Below, piece after piece: positions 49,194-57,229 of a DNA stretch of 64,000 nt; position 1 is the stretch's first letter, and each line of letters opens with the position of its first letter. The notes under the pieces are model-generated. The model did no database searches. It had not been told where the DNA came from and saw only the letters and a program-made list of their open reading frames with translations. Origin of the DNA: an uncultured Eggerthellaceae bacterium (GTDB lineage Bacteria; Actinomycetota; Coriobacteriia; Coriobacteriales; Eggerthellaceae); contig CALUHI010000002.1 of the NCBI GenBank assembly GCA_944320405.1, positions 1 to 64,000 of the forward strand, in the 5' to 3' direction. A program made the translations under genes and the position numbers.

Positions 49194-50216
49194 CTAGCAG
49201 ATACGCGGGAGCTGCTCGCCCACCAGCATGTCCAGGATGCGCGTGCCACCGAACGCGGTGCGCAAAAACACCTTCGAGCCGCGCTCGGGCTGGGCTTCGG
49301 CGACCTCGCCGATGATGGCGGCATCAACGCCGTAGGGGCTCGCTTTCATGGCGGCTAGCGCCGCTTCGGCTTCGTCAGCGGCAACGACGCACACCATCTT
49401 GCCTTCGTTGGCAACCTGCAGCACGTCGTAGCCCAGCATGTCGCAGGCACCCTGGACGGCAGGCTTCACGGGGACAGCGTCTTCATCGATGTACATGTCG
49501 ACTCCCGCCTGACCGGCCAGCTCGTTGAGGGTGGAGGCGAGGCCGCCGCGCGTGGGATCGCGGAAGCAGCGCGTGTTCGGTGCCGCTGCGAGCACGTCGG
49601 CAATCAGGTGATTCAGCGGCGCGGCGTCGCTTTGCAGGTCGGCGGAAAAGCCCAGGCCCTCGCGGCAGCTCATGATGGTGATGCCGTGGTCGCCCAGCGT
49701 GCCAGACACCAGCACGGCATCGCCCGGGCGGCACTTCGCGCCGCCAAGCTCCACGCCAGGCGCCAGCACACCCACACCGCTGGTGTTGATGTAGACGCCG
49801 TCACCGTGCCCGCGGTTTACCACCTTGGTGTCACCGGTGACCAGCGCCACGCCCGCCTCCTTCGCGCATTCGGCCATGGAAGCGCAGATGCGCTTGAGAT
49901 CCTCGATGGGGAATCCCTCTTCCAAGATGAATCCACAGCTGAGGTAACGGGGAACGGCACCGCTGGTGGCCACGTCGTTGACCGTTCCGCACACGGCCAA
50001 GCGGCCGATGTCGCCACCAGGGAAGAAGTGCGGGGTCACCACGAAGCTGTCGGTGGAGAACGCCAGGCGCTCGCCCTCCTTCAGCGAAGGCAGCACCGCC
50101 GCGTCGTCGCCGCGCAAAAGCTCCTCGCCGGCGTACGCCGCGAAGAACACCTCATCGATGATGCGCTTCATCATGGTGCCGCCGCTTCCGTGGCCCAGCA
50201 TCACCGTGGTATCCAT
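49194..50216 (-). CDS. hypE: Hydrogenase maturation protein HypE
   Basis: Dehydrates the carbamoyl group carried from HypF to make the cyanide ligand of NiFe-hydrogenase. The 340-residue PurM-like protein starts at ATG 50216 (GGAGGAAC upstream). It has GHGSGGTMM (about 8-16), the ATP-binding segment RGDDAAVLP, and FRDPTRGGLASTLNELA (about 215). It ends in PRIC, the C-terminal Cys that is thiocarbamoylated. hypABCDF are not in the window. It is followed upstream by nikR. Confidence 0.94.
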   Translation of the reverse strand: MDTTVMLGHGSGGTMMKRIIDEVFFAAYAGEELLRGDDAAVLPSLKEGERLAFSTDSFVVTPHFFPGGDIGRLAVCGTVNDVATSGAVPRYLSCGFILEEGFPIEDLKRICASMAECAKEAGVALVTGDTKVVNRGHGDGVYINTSGVGVLAPGVELGGAKCRPGDAVLVSGTLGDHGITIMSCREGLGFSADLQSDAAPLNHLIADVLAAAPNTRCFRDPTRGGLASTLNELAGQAGVDMYIDEDAVPVKPAVQGACDMLGYDVLQVANEGKMVCVVAADEAEAALAAMKASPYGVDAAIIGEVAEAQPERGSKVFLRTAFGGTRILDMLVGEQLPRIC

Positions 50217-50351
50217 GTCCGTTCCTCCTTTTCCGCGCACGGGCGCGGGTCTTATTTCGGTTCGTCTTGGCTTTCGGGGGCGGGGTTTCCGCCAATGACC
50301 GCCCTTCCCTGCCGCATAGCAGGCCACGGCGGTCGAGACGCGCAAGCGCGC

Positions 50352-50774
50352 TTACGGCTGCGGGTTGGCCGTGGTCGTGACCAGGCGGCCGTTGCGCACG
50401 CCCTTCGTTCCCAAGATAAGGTTGGCGATTTCCTGCACGATGCCGGTCTCGCCGCGCAGCACGATGACCTCCAGGCAGTTGTGCTGGTCGAGGTGAATGT
50501 GCATCGACGAGATGATGTAGTCGAAGTAGCTGTGCTGGATGCTGTGGAGCTTTTCCTGCAGATCGCTCGCGTGGTGGTCGAACGCGATGGTGAGCGTTCC
50601 CACCACCTCGACGCCGGGCGTGGCGCACTCGTCTTCCACCAGCGCATCGCGCACGAGGTCACGCACGACTTCGCTGCGGTTTTTCGCCAAACCACGGCGG
50701 GCGACCAGCTGATCGAAGCGCATGAGCAGCTCTTCGGGCATCGCCACCGAGAAGCGCATCAGGTCCTGTGCCAT
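50352..50774 (-). CDS. nikR: Nickel-responsive regulator NikR
   Basis: A 140-residue ribbon-helix-helix repressor. DNA-binding residues 1-50 include MRFSVAMPEELLMRFDQLV and RSEVVRDLVRDALV. The C-terminal ACT-like domain has the nickel ligands: a His near the end of HSIQH (about 79-83), HIHLDQHNC with two His and the Cys at about 90-98. It should reduce nickel uptake when nickel is plentiful. Its position before hypE links nickel sensing with hydrogenase maturation. No operator could be identified in the 134-bp gap to hypE. Confidence 0.93.
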   Translation of the reverse strand: MAQDLMRFSVAMPEELLMRFDQLVARRGLAKNRSEVVRDLVRDALVEDECATPGVEVVGTLTIAFDHHASDLQEKLHSIQHSYFDYIISSMHIHLDQHNCLEVIVLRGETGIVQEIANLILGTKGVRNGRLVTTTANPQP

Positions 50775-50787
50775 ACGGCGGCCTTCG

Positions 50788-51042
50788 CTACACCAGGCTG
50801 ACGGTGACGTTTGCTGCCGTCTCGGCGTCGTCCTCCAGCGCGTCGCGCGCCTCGTCGAGCTTGGCGCGCACGTCGTCCAACAGAGCTTGCGCCTCGTGCA
50901 GCTTCTCGCTCACCGTAGAGAAACCGGCGTCGCCGGCGGTATGAGCCAGGTTGTGCGCCCAGCGACGCTCAAGTTTCACGTGGTCGTCGATCTGCTCGAT
51001 CATGGTCTCGAACTGGCCGGTGTTGACTCCGTTAGTGCACAT
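50788..51042 (-). CDS. Small helical protein upstream of nikR
   Basis: An 84-residue, highly charged, helical protein of unknown function. MIEQIDDHVKLERRWAHNLAH (split at residue 14-34) and SEKLHEAQALLDDVRAKLDEA suggest a two-helix bundle. One Cys and four His are present. AGGAGG precedes ATG 51042. It ends 13 nt before nikR and so belongs to its transcript. It could be a nickel-related accessory protein (inference from place only). Confidence 0.6.
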   Translation of the reverse strand: MCTNGVNTGQFETMIEQIDDHVKLERRWAHNLAHTAGDAGFSTVSEKLHEAQALLDDVRAKLDEARDALEDDAETAANVTVSLV

Positions 51043-51188
51043 GGCTTCCTCCTGTTCGCCACAGATCGTCGGCGCTGCGCCAGCGATCGCTTTGCTTGTC
51101 TGCGGGGCAACGCGTCGCGCCCCTTCGTTGGAATGTTGCTATCATAGGCGCATATTCAAGGCATGGCGGGACTATTACGGGAGTGCGT

Positions 51189-51653
51189 GTGAAAAATCCT
51201 GCAAAAGGTAACATGTACGAGGTCGCAGCGCAGGAAGTGCGCGACCTTTTCGCGGCGCACCTGGACGGCGCGGCACTACCTTTGGTGTGCGTTGTGAGCG
51301 GATCGGCGCTTGGCAACGAGGCGCAGACGGCGCTGGCGAGCTCGGCGCGATCGCTTGGTTACGGCGACGCCTGCACATTCGTGACGCTGGATGGGCCCGA
51401 CGGACGGCTGGATGCGAGTTCGCTGCTCCTGCTGATGGAGGGGCTCGACCCGCTGTGCGTGATCGCCGCCGACGGCGACGCTGCACACCTGCTGGCAGAC
51501 GCGTGGCGCTGCCCCGTTCCGGAAGGCGCGCTCTCCCGGCCTATGGGGCGCCCCACGGTAGCGTTTCGTTCGTTCGAAGGCATGCTGGGGGGCTCGCAGG
51601 ACAAGCAGAAAGCGTGGGCATTGCTGAAAAAGCTTCCGCGGCGCGAGGCGTAG
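51189..51653 (+). CDS. Hypothetical protein
   Basis: A 154-residue protein. GTG 51189 is chosen because GGGAG lies just upstream and TATCAT near 51138 gives a -10-like box; an ATG 31 codons earlier has no binding site. It has alternating strand and helix, with LPLVCVVSGSALGNEAQ (about 31-47), LLLLMEGLDPLCVIAADGDA (about 75-94), and an Arg/Lys tail. No family was recognised. It is the only plus-strand gene between nikR and the tRNA and ends near a T-arm-like sequence (51655-51676). Confidence 0.55.
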   Translation: MKNPAKGNMYEVAAQEVRDLFAAHLDGAALPLVCVVSGSALGNEAQTALASSARSLGYGDACTFVTLDGPDGRLDASSLLLLMEGLDPLCVIAADGDAAHLLADAWRCPVPEGALSRPMGRPTVAFRSFEGMLGGSQDKQKAWALLKKLPRREA

Positions 51654-51686
51654 AGCGCGGGTTCGAGTCCCTGTACAGGGCAGAAA

Positions 51687-51720
51687 CGAAAAACGGCAAT
51701 GGAAGATGTCCATTGCCGTT
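51687..51720 (-). terminator. Terminator of tRNA-Gly
   Basis: AACGGCAATGG and CCATTGCCGTT (51692-51702 and 51710-51720) make an 11-bp stem, followed on the minus strand by TTTTCGTTT. Confidence 0.85.
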
Positions 51721-51728
51721 GCTCTTTC

Positions 51729-51803
51729 TGGAGCGGGTGACGGGACTCGAACCCGCGAATATCAGCTTGGGAAGCTGAGGCCTTACCACTTGGCGACACC
51801 CGC
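51729..51803 (-). tRNA. tRNA-Gly (anticodon CCC)
   Basis: The minus-strand sequence folds as a tRNA: acceptor GCGGGTG / CACCCGC, D-stem GCC/GGC, anticodon stem TCAGC/GCTGA with loop TTCCCAA giving CCC, T-arm GCGGGTTCGAGTCCCGT. The CCA end is encoded (51731-51729). It reads GGG glycine codons, which are plausible in this GC-rich genome. Confidence 0.95.
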
Positions 51804-51883
51804 ATAGCGTGGGGGCTAGTATACCGCAACGCGCCCGCAGCGCATTGAGAAACCAGCTCTTTCAAACAATCCGCAGCTTGGAA

Positions 51884-51914
51884 ATGAGAAAAATCCTCCG
51901 TCCCTTTTTCTCAT
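51884..51914. repeat. REP-like palindrome, TGAGAAAA type (reverse orientation)
   Basis: A full 31-bp copy with arms ATGAGAAAA / TTTTCTCAT and core ATCCTCCGTCCCT. Bases 51911-51913 give the TGA stop of the NhaC-family gene. Confidence 0.85.
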
Positions 51915-53494
51915 TCGTCGATGGCTTGCGCTTGAGCGTGGCCTCGGGTGTCGGAGCCGATGGTCTTTTTCAGCACGAGCAGCGCCACGATGGTCAGCAC
52001 CACGCCAATGGCCAGGCAGATGGGCGCGTTGCGCACGAAGCCGGCGATGATGAAGCACACGAACGAAATCGACCCCACGGTGATGACGTAGGGCATCTGC
52101 GTGGACACGTGCTCGAGATGGTTGCAGTTCGCGCCGGCCGACGCCATGATCGTCGTGTCGGAAATGGGTGAACAGTGGTCGCCCGCAACCGCGCCCGCCA
52201 GGCAGGCGGAGATGCCGATGATCTGCAGGTCAGGAGCAGTGGCAAAGATGGGCAGCACGATGGGGATCAGGATGCCGAACGTGCCCCAGCTGGTGCCCGT
52301 GGCAAACGCCAGGCCCCACGCCACCAGGAAGATGATGGCGGGCAGCATGCTGTAAAGCCCCGCAGCCGTGCCTTCCATGACACCCGAAACGAACTCGGCG
52401 GCACCCAGCGCGCCGGTCAGGCCCTTCAGCGTGAGCGCGAACGTCAGGATGAGCATCGCCGGAATCATCGAGATGAAGCCGTTGGCCAGGCAATCCATGG
52501 ATTCCTTGAACGTCACCACGCCGCGCGCAAGCAGATAGATGTACGCGAACACCAGCGCGATGATGGCGCCCCACGGCAGTGCGGTGAACGCGTCGGTATC
52601 GCCGAATGCCAGCACCACGTTCATGTAGCCCTCGGTTTCGGGGTCCCAGAACCCGCCCACGTACAGCATGCCAATGATGCAGAACGCGATAAGCACCACA
52701 ATGGGAATGATCATGTCGAACAGGTGCGCGCGCGAATTCTCGACTTCTTTGTCGTTGCCCAGCGAGCCAAGCTCGCCTTCGCGGATGGCGGCCAGCTCGG
52801 ATTTGGCCATGGGGCCGTAGTCGAACCCAATAATCGTGATGGCAAGAACGAACACCAGCGTGAGCAGGGAATAGAAATTGAACGGAATAGCGCTGATGAA
52901 CAGCTGGATGCCATCGACGCCCAGGTCGCCCGCAACGCCGGAAACCGCTGCCGCCCACGACGACACGGGCGCGATCATGCAGACGGGTGCCGCCGTGGCA
53001 TCGATGAGGTAGGACAGCTTCGCGCGCGAAAGACGCTTGGCGTCGGTTACCGGACGCATGACAGAACCGACGGTGAGGCAGTTGAAGTAGTCGTCAACAA
53101 AGATGAGCACGCCCATCACGAACGTTGCCAACTGCGAGCCCAGACGGCTCTTCACGTGGCGCGCTGCCCAACGGCCAAACGCCGCAGACGCACCGCTGGA
53201 ATTGACGAGCGCCACGAACACGCCCAGCATCACCAGGAACACGAAGATGCCCGCGTTCTCCGAGAGCGCCGGCACCAGACCGGTGGTCAGCGCGTCTTCC
53301 TCGGTGCCTCCCGGAGGAACGAACGATCCGCTGATGATGGTGTTCACCGTCTCGACGGGGTCGAACCCCGCCAAAAGCAGCGCACCCACGACGATGCCGA
53401 TGAACAGCGAGCTGTAGGTTTCTTTGGTGATGAGCGCGAGCACGATGGCCACGATCGGCGGCACCAGCGCCCAGAATGTGTTGATGAACTCCAT
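51911..53494 (-). CDS. NhaC-family carrier, predicted lysine transporter (LysW type)
   Basis: A 527-residue, 12-helix protein of the NhaC Na+/H+ antiporter superfamily. It has LVALVNSSGASAAFG-like and VDDYFNCLTVG (about 125-135) and GAVAGDHCSPISDTTIMAS (about 450), the family signature with charged residues in the membrane. The branch alone would suggest Na+/H+ or malate/lactate exchange, but the leader is a lysine riboswitch. Earlier comparative work described riboswitch-controlled NhaC proteins as lysine transporters. Start ATG 53494 has GAAGGGG 8 nt upstream, the part hidden by the riboswitch. Confidence 0.85.
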   Translation of the reverse strand: MEFINTFWALVPPIVAIVLALITKETYSSLFIGIVVGALLLAGFDPVETVNTIISGSFVPPGGTEEDALTTGLVPALSENAGIFVFLVMLGVFVALVNSSGASAAFGRWAARHVKSRLGSQLATFVMGVLIFVDDYFNCLTVGSVMRPVTDAKRLSRAKLSYLIDATAAPVCMIAPVSSWAAAVSGVAGDLGVDGIQLFISAIPFNFYSLLTLVFVLAITIIGFDYGPMAKSELAAIREGELGSLGNDKEVENSRAHLFDMIIPIVVLIAFCIIGMLYVGGFWDPETEGYMNVVLAFGDTDAFTALPWGAIIALVFAYIYLLARGVVTFKESMDCLANGFISMIPAMLILTFALTLKGLTGALGAAEFVSGVMEGTAAGLYSMLPAIIFLVAWGLAFATGTSWGTFGILIPIVLPIFATAPDLQIIGISACLAGAVAGDHCSPISDTTIMASAGANCNHLEHVSTQMPYVITVGSISFVCFIIAGFVRNAPICLAIGVVLTIVALLVLKKTIGSDTRGHAQAQAIDE

Positions 53495-53502
53495 TGCGGC
53501 TT

Positions 53503-53724
53503 CCCCTTCACCCCGGAACTGCTGCCCATGGCGCCGGCCAGGAAGGGGATCCTCGCCTGCAACCATGGCAGCTCTCCGCTTTCGCGACAGTGCACCGGAT
53601 GTTCTCCAGAGCCCCAGGCCACATGTCGGCGGGAACCGACACGCGCCTTCGGCGGATTCCCCTTTCAGCCCGGCGCTTCCCGGCGCCTGAGCGGGCTTAC
53701 TGATGAAAACCGCGCCTCTGCCAT
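53503..53724 (-). ncRNA. Lysine riboswitch with Shine-Dalgarno-sequestering platform
   Basis: The aptamer is 53724-53564. P1 pairs ATGGCAG (53724-53718) with CTGCCAT (53570-53564). Consensus elements in order are GGCAGAGGCGCG, GGCTGAAAGGGGA then ATCCGCCGAAGG, and CTGTC ... GGAGAG. Downstream, CCCCTTC (53547-53541) can pair with GAAGGGG (53509-53503), the ribosome binding site. The 3' side of P1, GCTGCCATGG, can instead pair with CCATGGGCAGC between them. This predicts translation off with lysine bound. Confidence 0.88.
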
Positions 53725-54147
53725 TGTTTCAGTGAGGACACCATAAAAGCTTTTCGAAGAAAGGGAAAGACTTTCGCGGTCAATCGTGCGGAAGTTTCCG
53801 CGAACGTCGGCTTTTGCATTTGCCGACGAGCAAAGAGCCCGGTGATTTCGTCCTGGATCCTTTTCAGAAACAGCCCTTTGCGTATTGATTTCGATGTGCT
53901 CCACTTTCACTCAAATTATAATCTGACACCAATGTCATTGCGCCATCCTAATATTCGTGCAAATATGAATAGCAAAGATCCCCATCAAAGCGCCAACTTA
54001 AAGGCGGTAATGTTTTTGCGCGCTTAATCCAGCCGTGCCATTCACTACCGGAGCTTTTGACGTGTGCTTTCAAACTTTAATCACCGATATTTGGAGTTGT
54101 GCGCGTCATGAAAGACGAATACCACCGCTTTGAGAAAGCGAGCACTT
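53725..54147. other. Intergenic interval, no gene seen
   Basis: About 420 bp between the riboswitch and the LuxR-type gene. GC content falls toward the right side. Frames across it are short and not protein-like. No clear promoter for the riboswitch transcript was identified, apart from TTGACC near 53795 without a good -10. Confidence 0.5.
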
Positions 54148-54945
54148 ATGGAAGACAGGCTCTTTGAACGGGATTGGCAATTTTTGCTAGATACGGTCTA
54201 TCGCGTTAACTCAATAAAAGACGTCGATCTATTCGAAAAAGAAGCCTTGGAGTGCCTGATGGTTCTTATGCCCTGCACTCAGGGCACCTTTTTCATCCCC
54301 GCAGAGGAAGATGATCGAATCGTATACAAACGCCCTTGCGTTGTGGGTGAAAAAGCGCTGTTCATGGATGAGTTTTGCACGGGAGCTTACGAGAGAGATC
54401 CTTATTTTTTCGGCTTTGGGCGATTCCCGGAGACGAGAACATTTCGCGATTCGGATTTTCTTCCCGAGGAATACCGGATGAACACCCCTTTGTACAAAGA
54501 AATATACGAACCCCAAGGAATTCATTATGCATTGCGCTCATATCTCGTACATAACCAAAAGATAGTTGGCAACATATCGCTTTTCAACTCCAAAGATTCC
54601 GGCGATTTTTCCGATAAAAGCGTCTTGCTATTGAGCCAACTCGCTCCGCATTTTGCTTTAAAGTTGGGAGATCTTTTGGAGACGGAGAGAGCCGCCGCTC
54701 GCCAGGCAAAAAATATCGGAGCTTTTTTTGATCTCGTGCATAGGCAATGGCATCTAACTCCACGAGAGTGGGAGATCGCATCAAGCCTATTCACTGGAGA
54801 GAGCGATCAAGAGATTGCAAATCGACTATGCATCTCGCTTTCGACACTCAAGAAGCACATATACAACATCTACAAAAAAATCGATGTCAATAATCGAACT
54901 CAACTCTACGCATCCATTAACTCTCTCCTAGAGAAAACAATCTAG
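54148..54945 (+). CDS. LuxR-type transcriptional regulator
   Basis: A 265-residue regulator. The N-terminal 190 residues have the GAF/autoinducer-like mix of strands and aromatic residues (PYFFGFGRFPETRTF) but no recognisable named domain. The C-terminal helix-turn-helix is LTPREWEIASSLFTGESDQE then IANRLCISLSTLKKH (about 202-245). ATG 54148 is taken as the start; TTG 54130 is possible. GC content is clearly below the surroundings. It probably activates the permease-nitrilase operon 3.5 kb away or eamA (inference). Confidence 0.85.
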   Translation: MEDRLFERDWQFLLDTVYRVNSIKDVDLFEKEALECLMVLMPCTQGTFFIPAEEDDRIVYKRPCVVGEKALFMDEFCTGAYERDPYFFGFGRFPETRTFRDSDFLPEEYRMNTPLYKEIYEPQGIHYALRSYLVHNQKIVGNISLFNSKDSGDFSDKSVLLLSQLAPHFALKLGDLLETERAAARQAKNIGAFFDLVHRQWHLTPREWEIASSLFTGESDQEIANRLCISLSTLKKHIYNIYKKIDVNNRTQLYASINSLLEKTI

Positions 54946-54955
54946 TTTTGTCAAA

Positions 54956-55000
54956 TTGGAGGTGCCGGAGCACTATTGTGTAATGCAGCGGCACCTCCAA
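54956..55000. repeat. Perfect 12-bp inverted repeat between convergent genes
   Basis: TTGGAGGTGCCG (54956-54967) and CGGCACCTCCAA (54989-55000) enclose 21 nt. No T-run follows on either strand. It may end transcription of the LuxR gene and eamA, or be a mobile-element remnant. Confidence 0.65.
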
Positions 55001-55048
55001 CAGAATTCTATTAACAGGAAAAGAGTGGCGGGCGTCCTTTTCTGCTCG

Positions 55049-56017
55049 TCACAGCGATTCTGCATCGCAATGATCAAACTCCTCACCTCTGCAGCTAGCT
55101 GGACTCTCATCGATCGAACGTTCCGTTTTCAACGAAGGCAACTCAGACAAAACAATGGCTAAAAGAATAACTACGACGCCGAGAGCAACCAAAGGAGTTA
55201 CCGATTCTCCCAATATAACAGCACCGGAAACCACCGCCATTGGTAGCTCGGCGGAGGTAAGAATGGCGACAATACCTCCCGGCAGTCTCACTGCCGAGAT
55301 TGCAAGACACACACACGGGAGAACACTCATCACCAGGCCCATGGCGACACCTCCCGGAATGAGCGAAACCACATCGCAGGCACCAATATAGAAATCGGGA
55401 GCGATGGCTGAAGCCATAATCAGACCAGCCAACACCATAAAAAACGTTCTCGTCACTGGCGGCTGGTCTGTCACAACTTTGCCATTCAAGAAAATAAACA
55501 GACCATACACAACAGCGCATGCGACAGCATATATCAAGCCAACCGGATCTAGCACAAGACCGCCGCCAAGCATTTCATCAGCAACCCCACTCGCCAAAAT
55601 CGAACCCGCAATGATCATAACGGCGGAAAGAACCACCCATACGCTCGGCTTTTTTCTGTCTACAATGCTTGATATCAGAACAACAATCCACACATACTGA
55701 AATTGAATAGCAACCGCTGATCCCACCGTCATAAGATCGATCGCGTAATAATAGAAATACGACGAAGATACCGACATTGCGCCAACCAGCATCAATTTTA
55801 TGGCATCTAGTACGCGCATATGAGGGCGATATTTTATTAAAACAAGGGCACCCATGACGAGCGTAGCCGCCAAAAACTGACCAACAACAATATGGTTCAG
55901 ATCAAAACCCTGAGATTTCACAATCTGGCTAACCGTACCACCTATGCCGTACGCGCAGCCCGCCACCAGCGCCGCGGCTATACCTACAACGCTTGCCTTC
56001 GCCTTACCTGCAGCCAT
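55049..56017 (-). CDS. EamA/DMT-family transporter
   Basis: A 322-residue protein with ten predicted helices in two five-helix repeats, each ending in the DMT pattern (for example SAVAIQFQYVWIVVLISSIVD in two parts near 100-120, and SAELPMAVVSGAVILGESVTP, in two parts, near 255-275). Members export or import amino acids and metabolites. GC content is low. AGAGGTGAAAG precedes the ATG. It is separated from the nitrilase gene by a terminator, so it has its own transcript. Its link with the nitrilase module is positional only. Confidence 0.88.
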   Translation of the reverse strand: MAAGKAKASVVGIAAALVAGCAYGIGGTVSQIVKSQGFDLNHIVVGQFLAATLVMGALVLIKYRPHMRVLDAIKLMLVGAMSVSSSYFYYYAIDLMTVGSAVAIQFQYVWIVVLISSIVDRKKPSVWVVLSAVMIIAGSILASGVADEMLGGGLVLDPVGLIYAVACAVVYGLFIFLNGKVVTDQPPVTRTFFMVLAGLIMASAIAPDFYIGACDVVSLIPGGVAMGLVMSVLPCVCLAISAVRLPGGIVAILTSAELPMAVVSGAVILGESVTPLVALGVVVILLAIVLSELPSLKTERSIDESPASCRGEEFDHCDAESL

Positions 56018-56092
56018 CTACACTTTCACCTCTAGACTTCCATGTGCGCAACTATCGATTCGACAATCTCCAGTGGCTTTATTTCGAGAAAA

Positions 56093-56120
56093 AGCCCCGC
56101 CTGCGAGGGACAGGCGAGGC
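56093..56120 (-). terminator. Terminator of the permease-nitrilase operon
   Basis: On the minus strand GCCTCGCCTG and CAGGCGGGGC pair around a 7-nt loop and are followed by TTTTTCTCG. Confidence 0.75.
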
Positions 56121-56236
56121 AGGTCAATCGCATTGCCGAAAACGCCACATAATGGAGGGACAGCAGCGCTTATCGAGCAATGAGCGTCATCTGCAAAAGA
56201 TCGAAAGAGCTATCACTTCTTCCTTTGCAAAGAAAG

Positions 56237-57145
56237 CTAATCCGTGGCAATCACGCCGCCGTGGATAGGGTTATAGGGGGTAAATTTAGTAATTTCGCCA
56301 TAAGTTCCAGGCTTACGATCGCGAAGGAGATCTGAACCGCCCATCGAGACAACGCGAGCACGCTTGATTTCTTCTTCGAGGTCGAATTCAGCAACTGCCA
56401 TGCCTTCTTCGAACCCGGTAGTTGCAAAGACCTGCCCAGGATTCGGACCAACGATTTGGCTGTGCCCTTCCATGTACATTCCTGAATGGTTTGAATCAAC
56501 AAACACGACCATGTTCTCCCATGCTCGCGAACGGGCAAAAGTCACATGTGCGTAATGATCCGGATCGTCTTCGGTGCCCGAGATATTAGGCCAGCAAATG
56601 GGATTCAGAATGATCTGAGCGCCCTTAAGGGCCAAGCTTCGAGCAACCTCGGGGAAACACTTGTCGAAGCAAATCTCCAGACCAATTTTGCCAATCTCGG
56701 TATCGAACACCGGATAATCACCCAAACCAGGGTAATGAACTAAACGCTCGCAAAGCGGCAAATGAACTTTGCGGTATTTTCCGATGTAACCCTCCGGTCC
56801 AACCAGAACAGACGTGTTGTACGTTGCATCAAAGCGGTCGGGATCCTGCTCAGCCATGCTCCAATTGATGTAAATGTGATGCTTCTTGGCCGCCTCGATG
56901 AGAGCCTGAACCGATTCGCCCTCGGGAATAAGCTGGGCGTTTTTCATAAACGTAAGCTTATCATCCGGCTTGAATTGCTGCATACCGACGGTACCAACTC
57001 CCGTCAAGACCTCTTCCGGAAGAACCACGAGGTCGCACCCTTGAGCTGCAGCTTTTTCCACATAAGCGATCATACGCTCAAGATTCTGCTGTACATCGTA
57101 AGGGTCACAACCCATGCACACCGTTGCAATCTTCACTTTTGACAT
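56237..57145 (-). CDS. Nitrilase-superfamily carbon-nitrogen hydrolase
   Basis: A 302-residue amidase or related enzyme that hydrolyses C-N bonds. The catalytic triad is visible: Glu44 in VVLPEEV, Lys126 in KYRKVHLP, Cys159 in GLEICFDKCFPE. It has the usual length. The substrate (omega-amide, carbamoyl-amino acid, or other amide) is undetermined. AAAGGAG precedes the ATG. It follows the unknown permease gene by 84 nt in one operon, which suggests that the permease brings in the substrate. Confidence 0.93.
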   Translation of the reverse strand: MSKVKIATVCMGCDPYDVQQNLERMIAYVEKAAAQGCDLVVLPEEVLTGVGTVGMQQFKPDDKLTFMKNAQLIPEGESVQALIEAAKKHHIYINWSMAEQDPDRFDATYNTSVLVGPEGYIGKYRKVHLPLCERLVHYPGLGDYPVFDTEIGKIGLEICFDKCFPEVARSLALKGAQIILNPICWPNISGTEDDPDHYAHVTFARSRAWENMVVFVDSNHSGMYMEGHSQIVGPNPGQVFATTGFEEGMAVAEFDLEEEIKRARVVSMGGSDLLRDRKPGTYGEITKFTPYNPIHGGVIATD

Positions 57146-57229
57146 GTTGACTCCTTTATCGTTATGTTGAGATCATCTAAAGCTGGAAAGCCCATCAGGC
57201 GAAGTGCGCACAACAGACATAGCCTCCAA

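Noticed and set aside
51655-51680. A plus-strand tRNA ending in GGGTTCGAGTCCC
   Set aside because: No acceptor, D-arm or anticodon arm can be built upstream. Only a T-arm-like stretch is present.
53665-53910. An 81-codon minus-strand frame left of the LuxR gene
   Set aside because: It overlaps the lysine riboswitch aptamer and shows no protein-like pattern.
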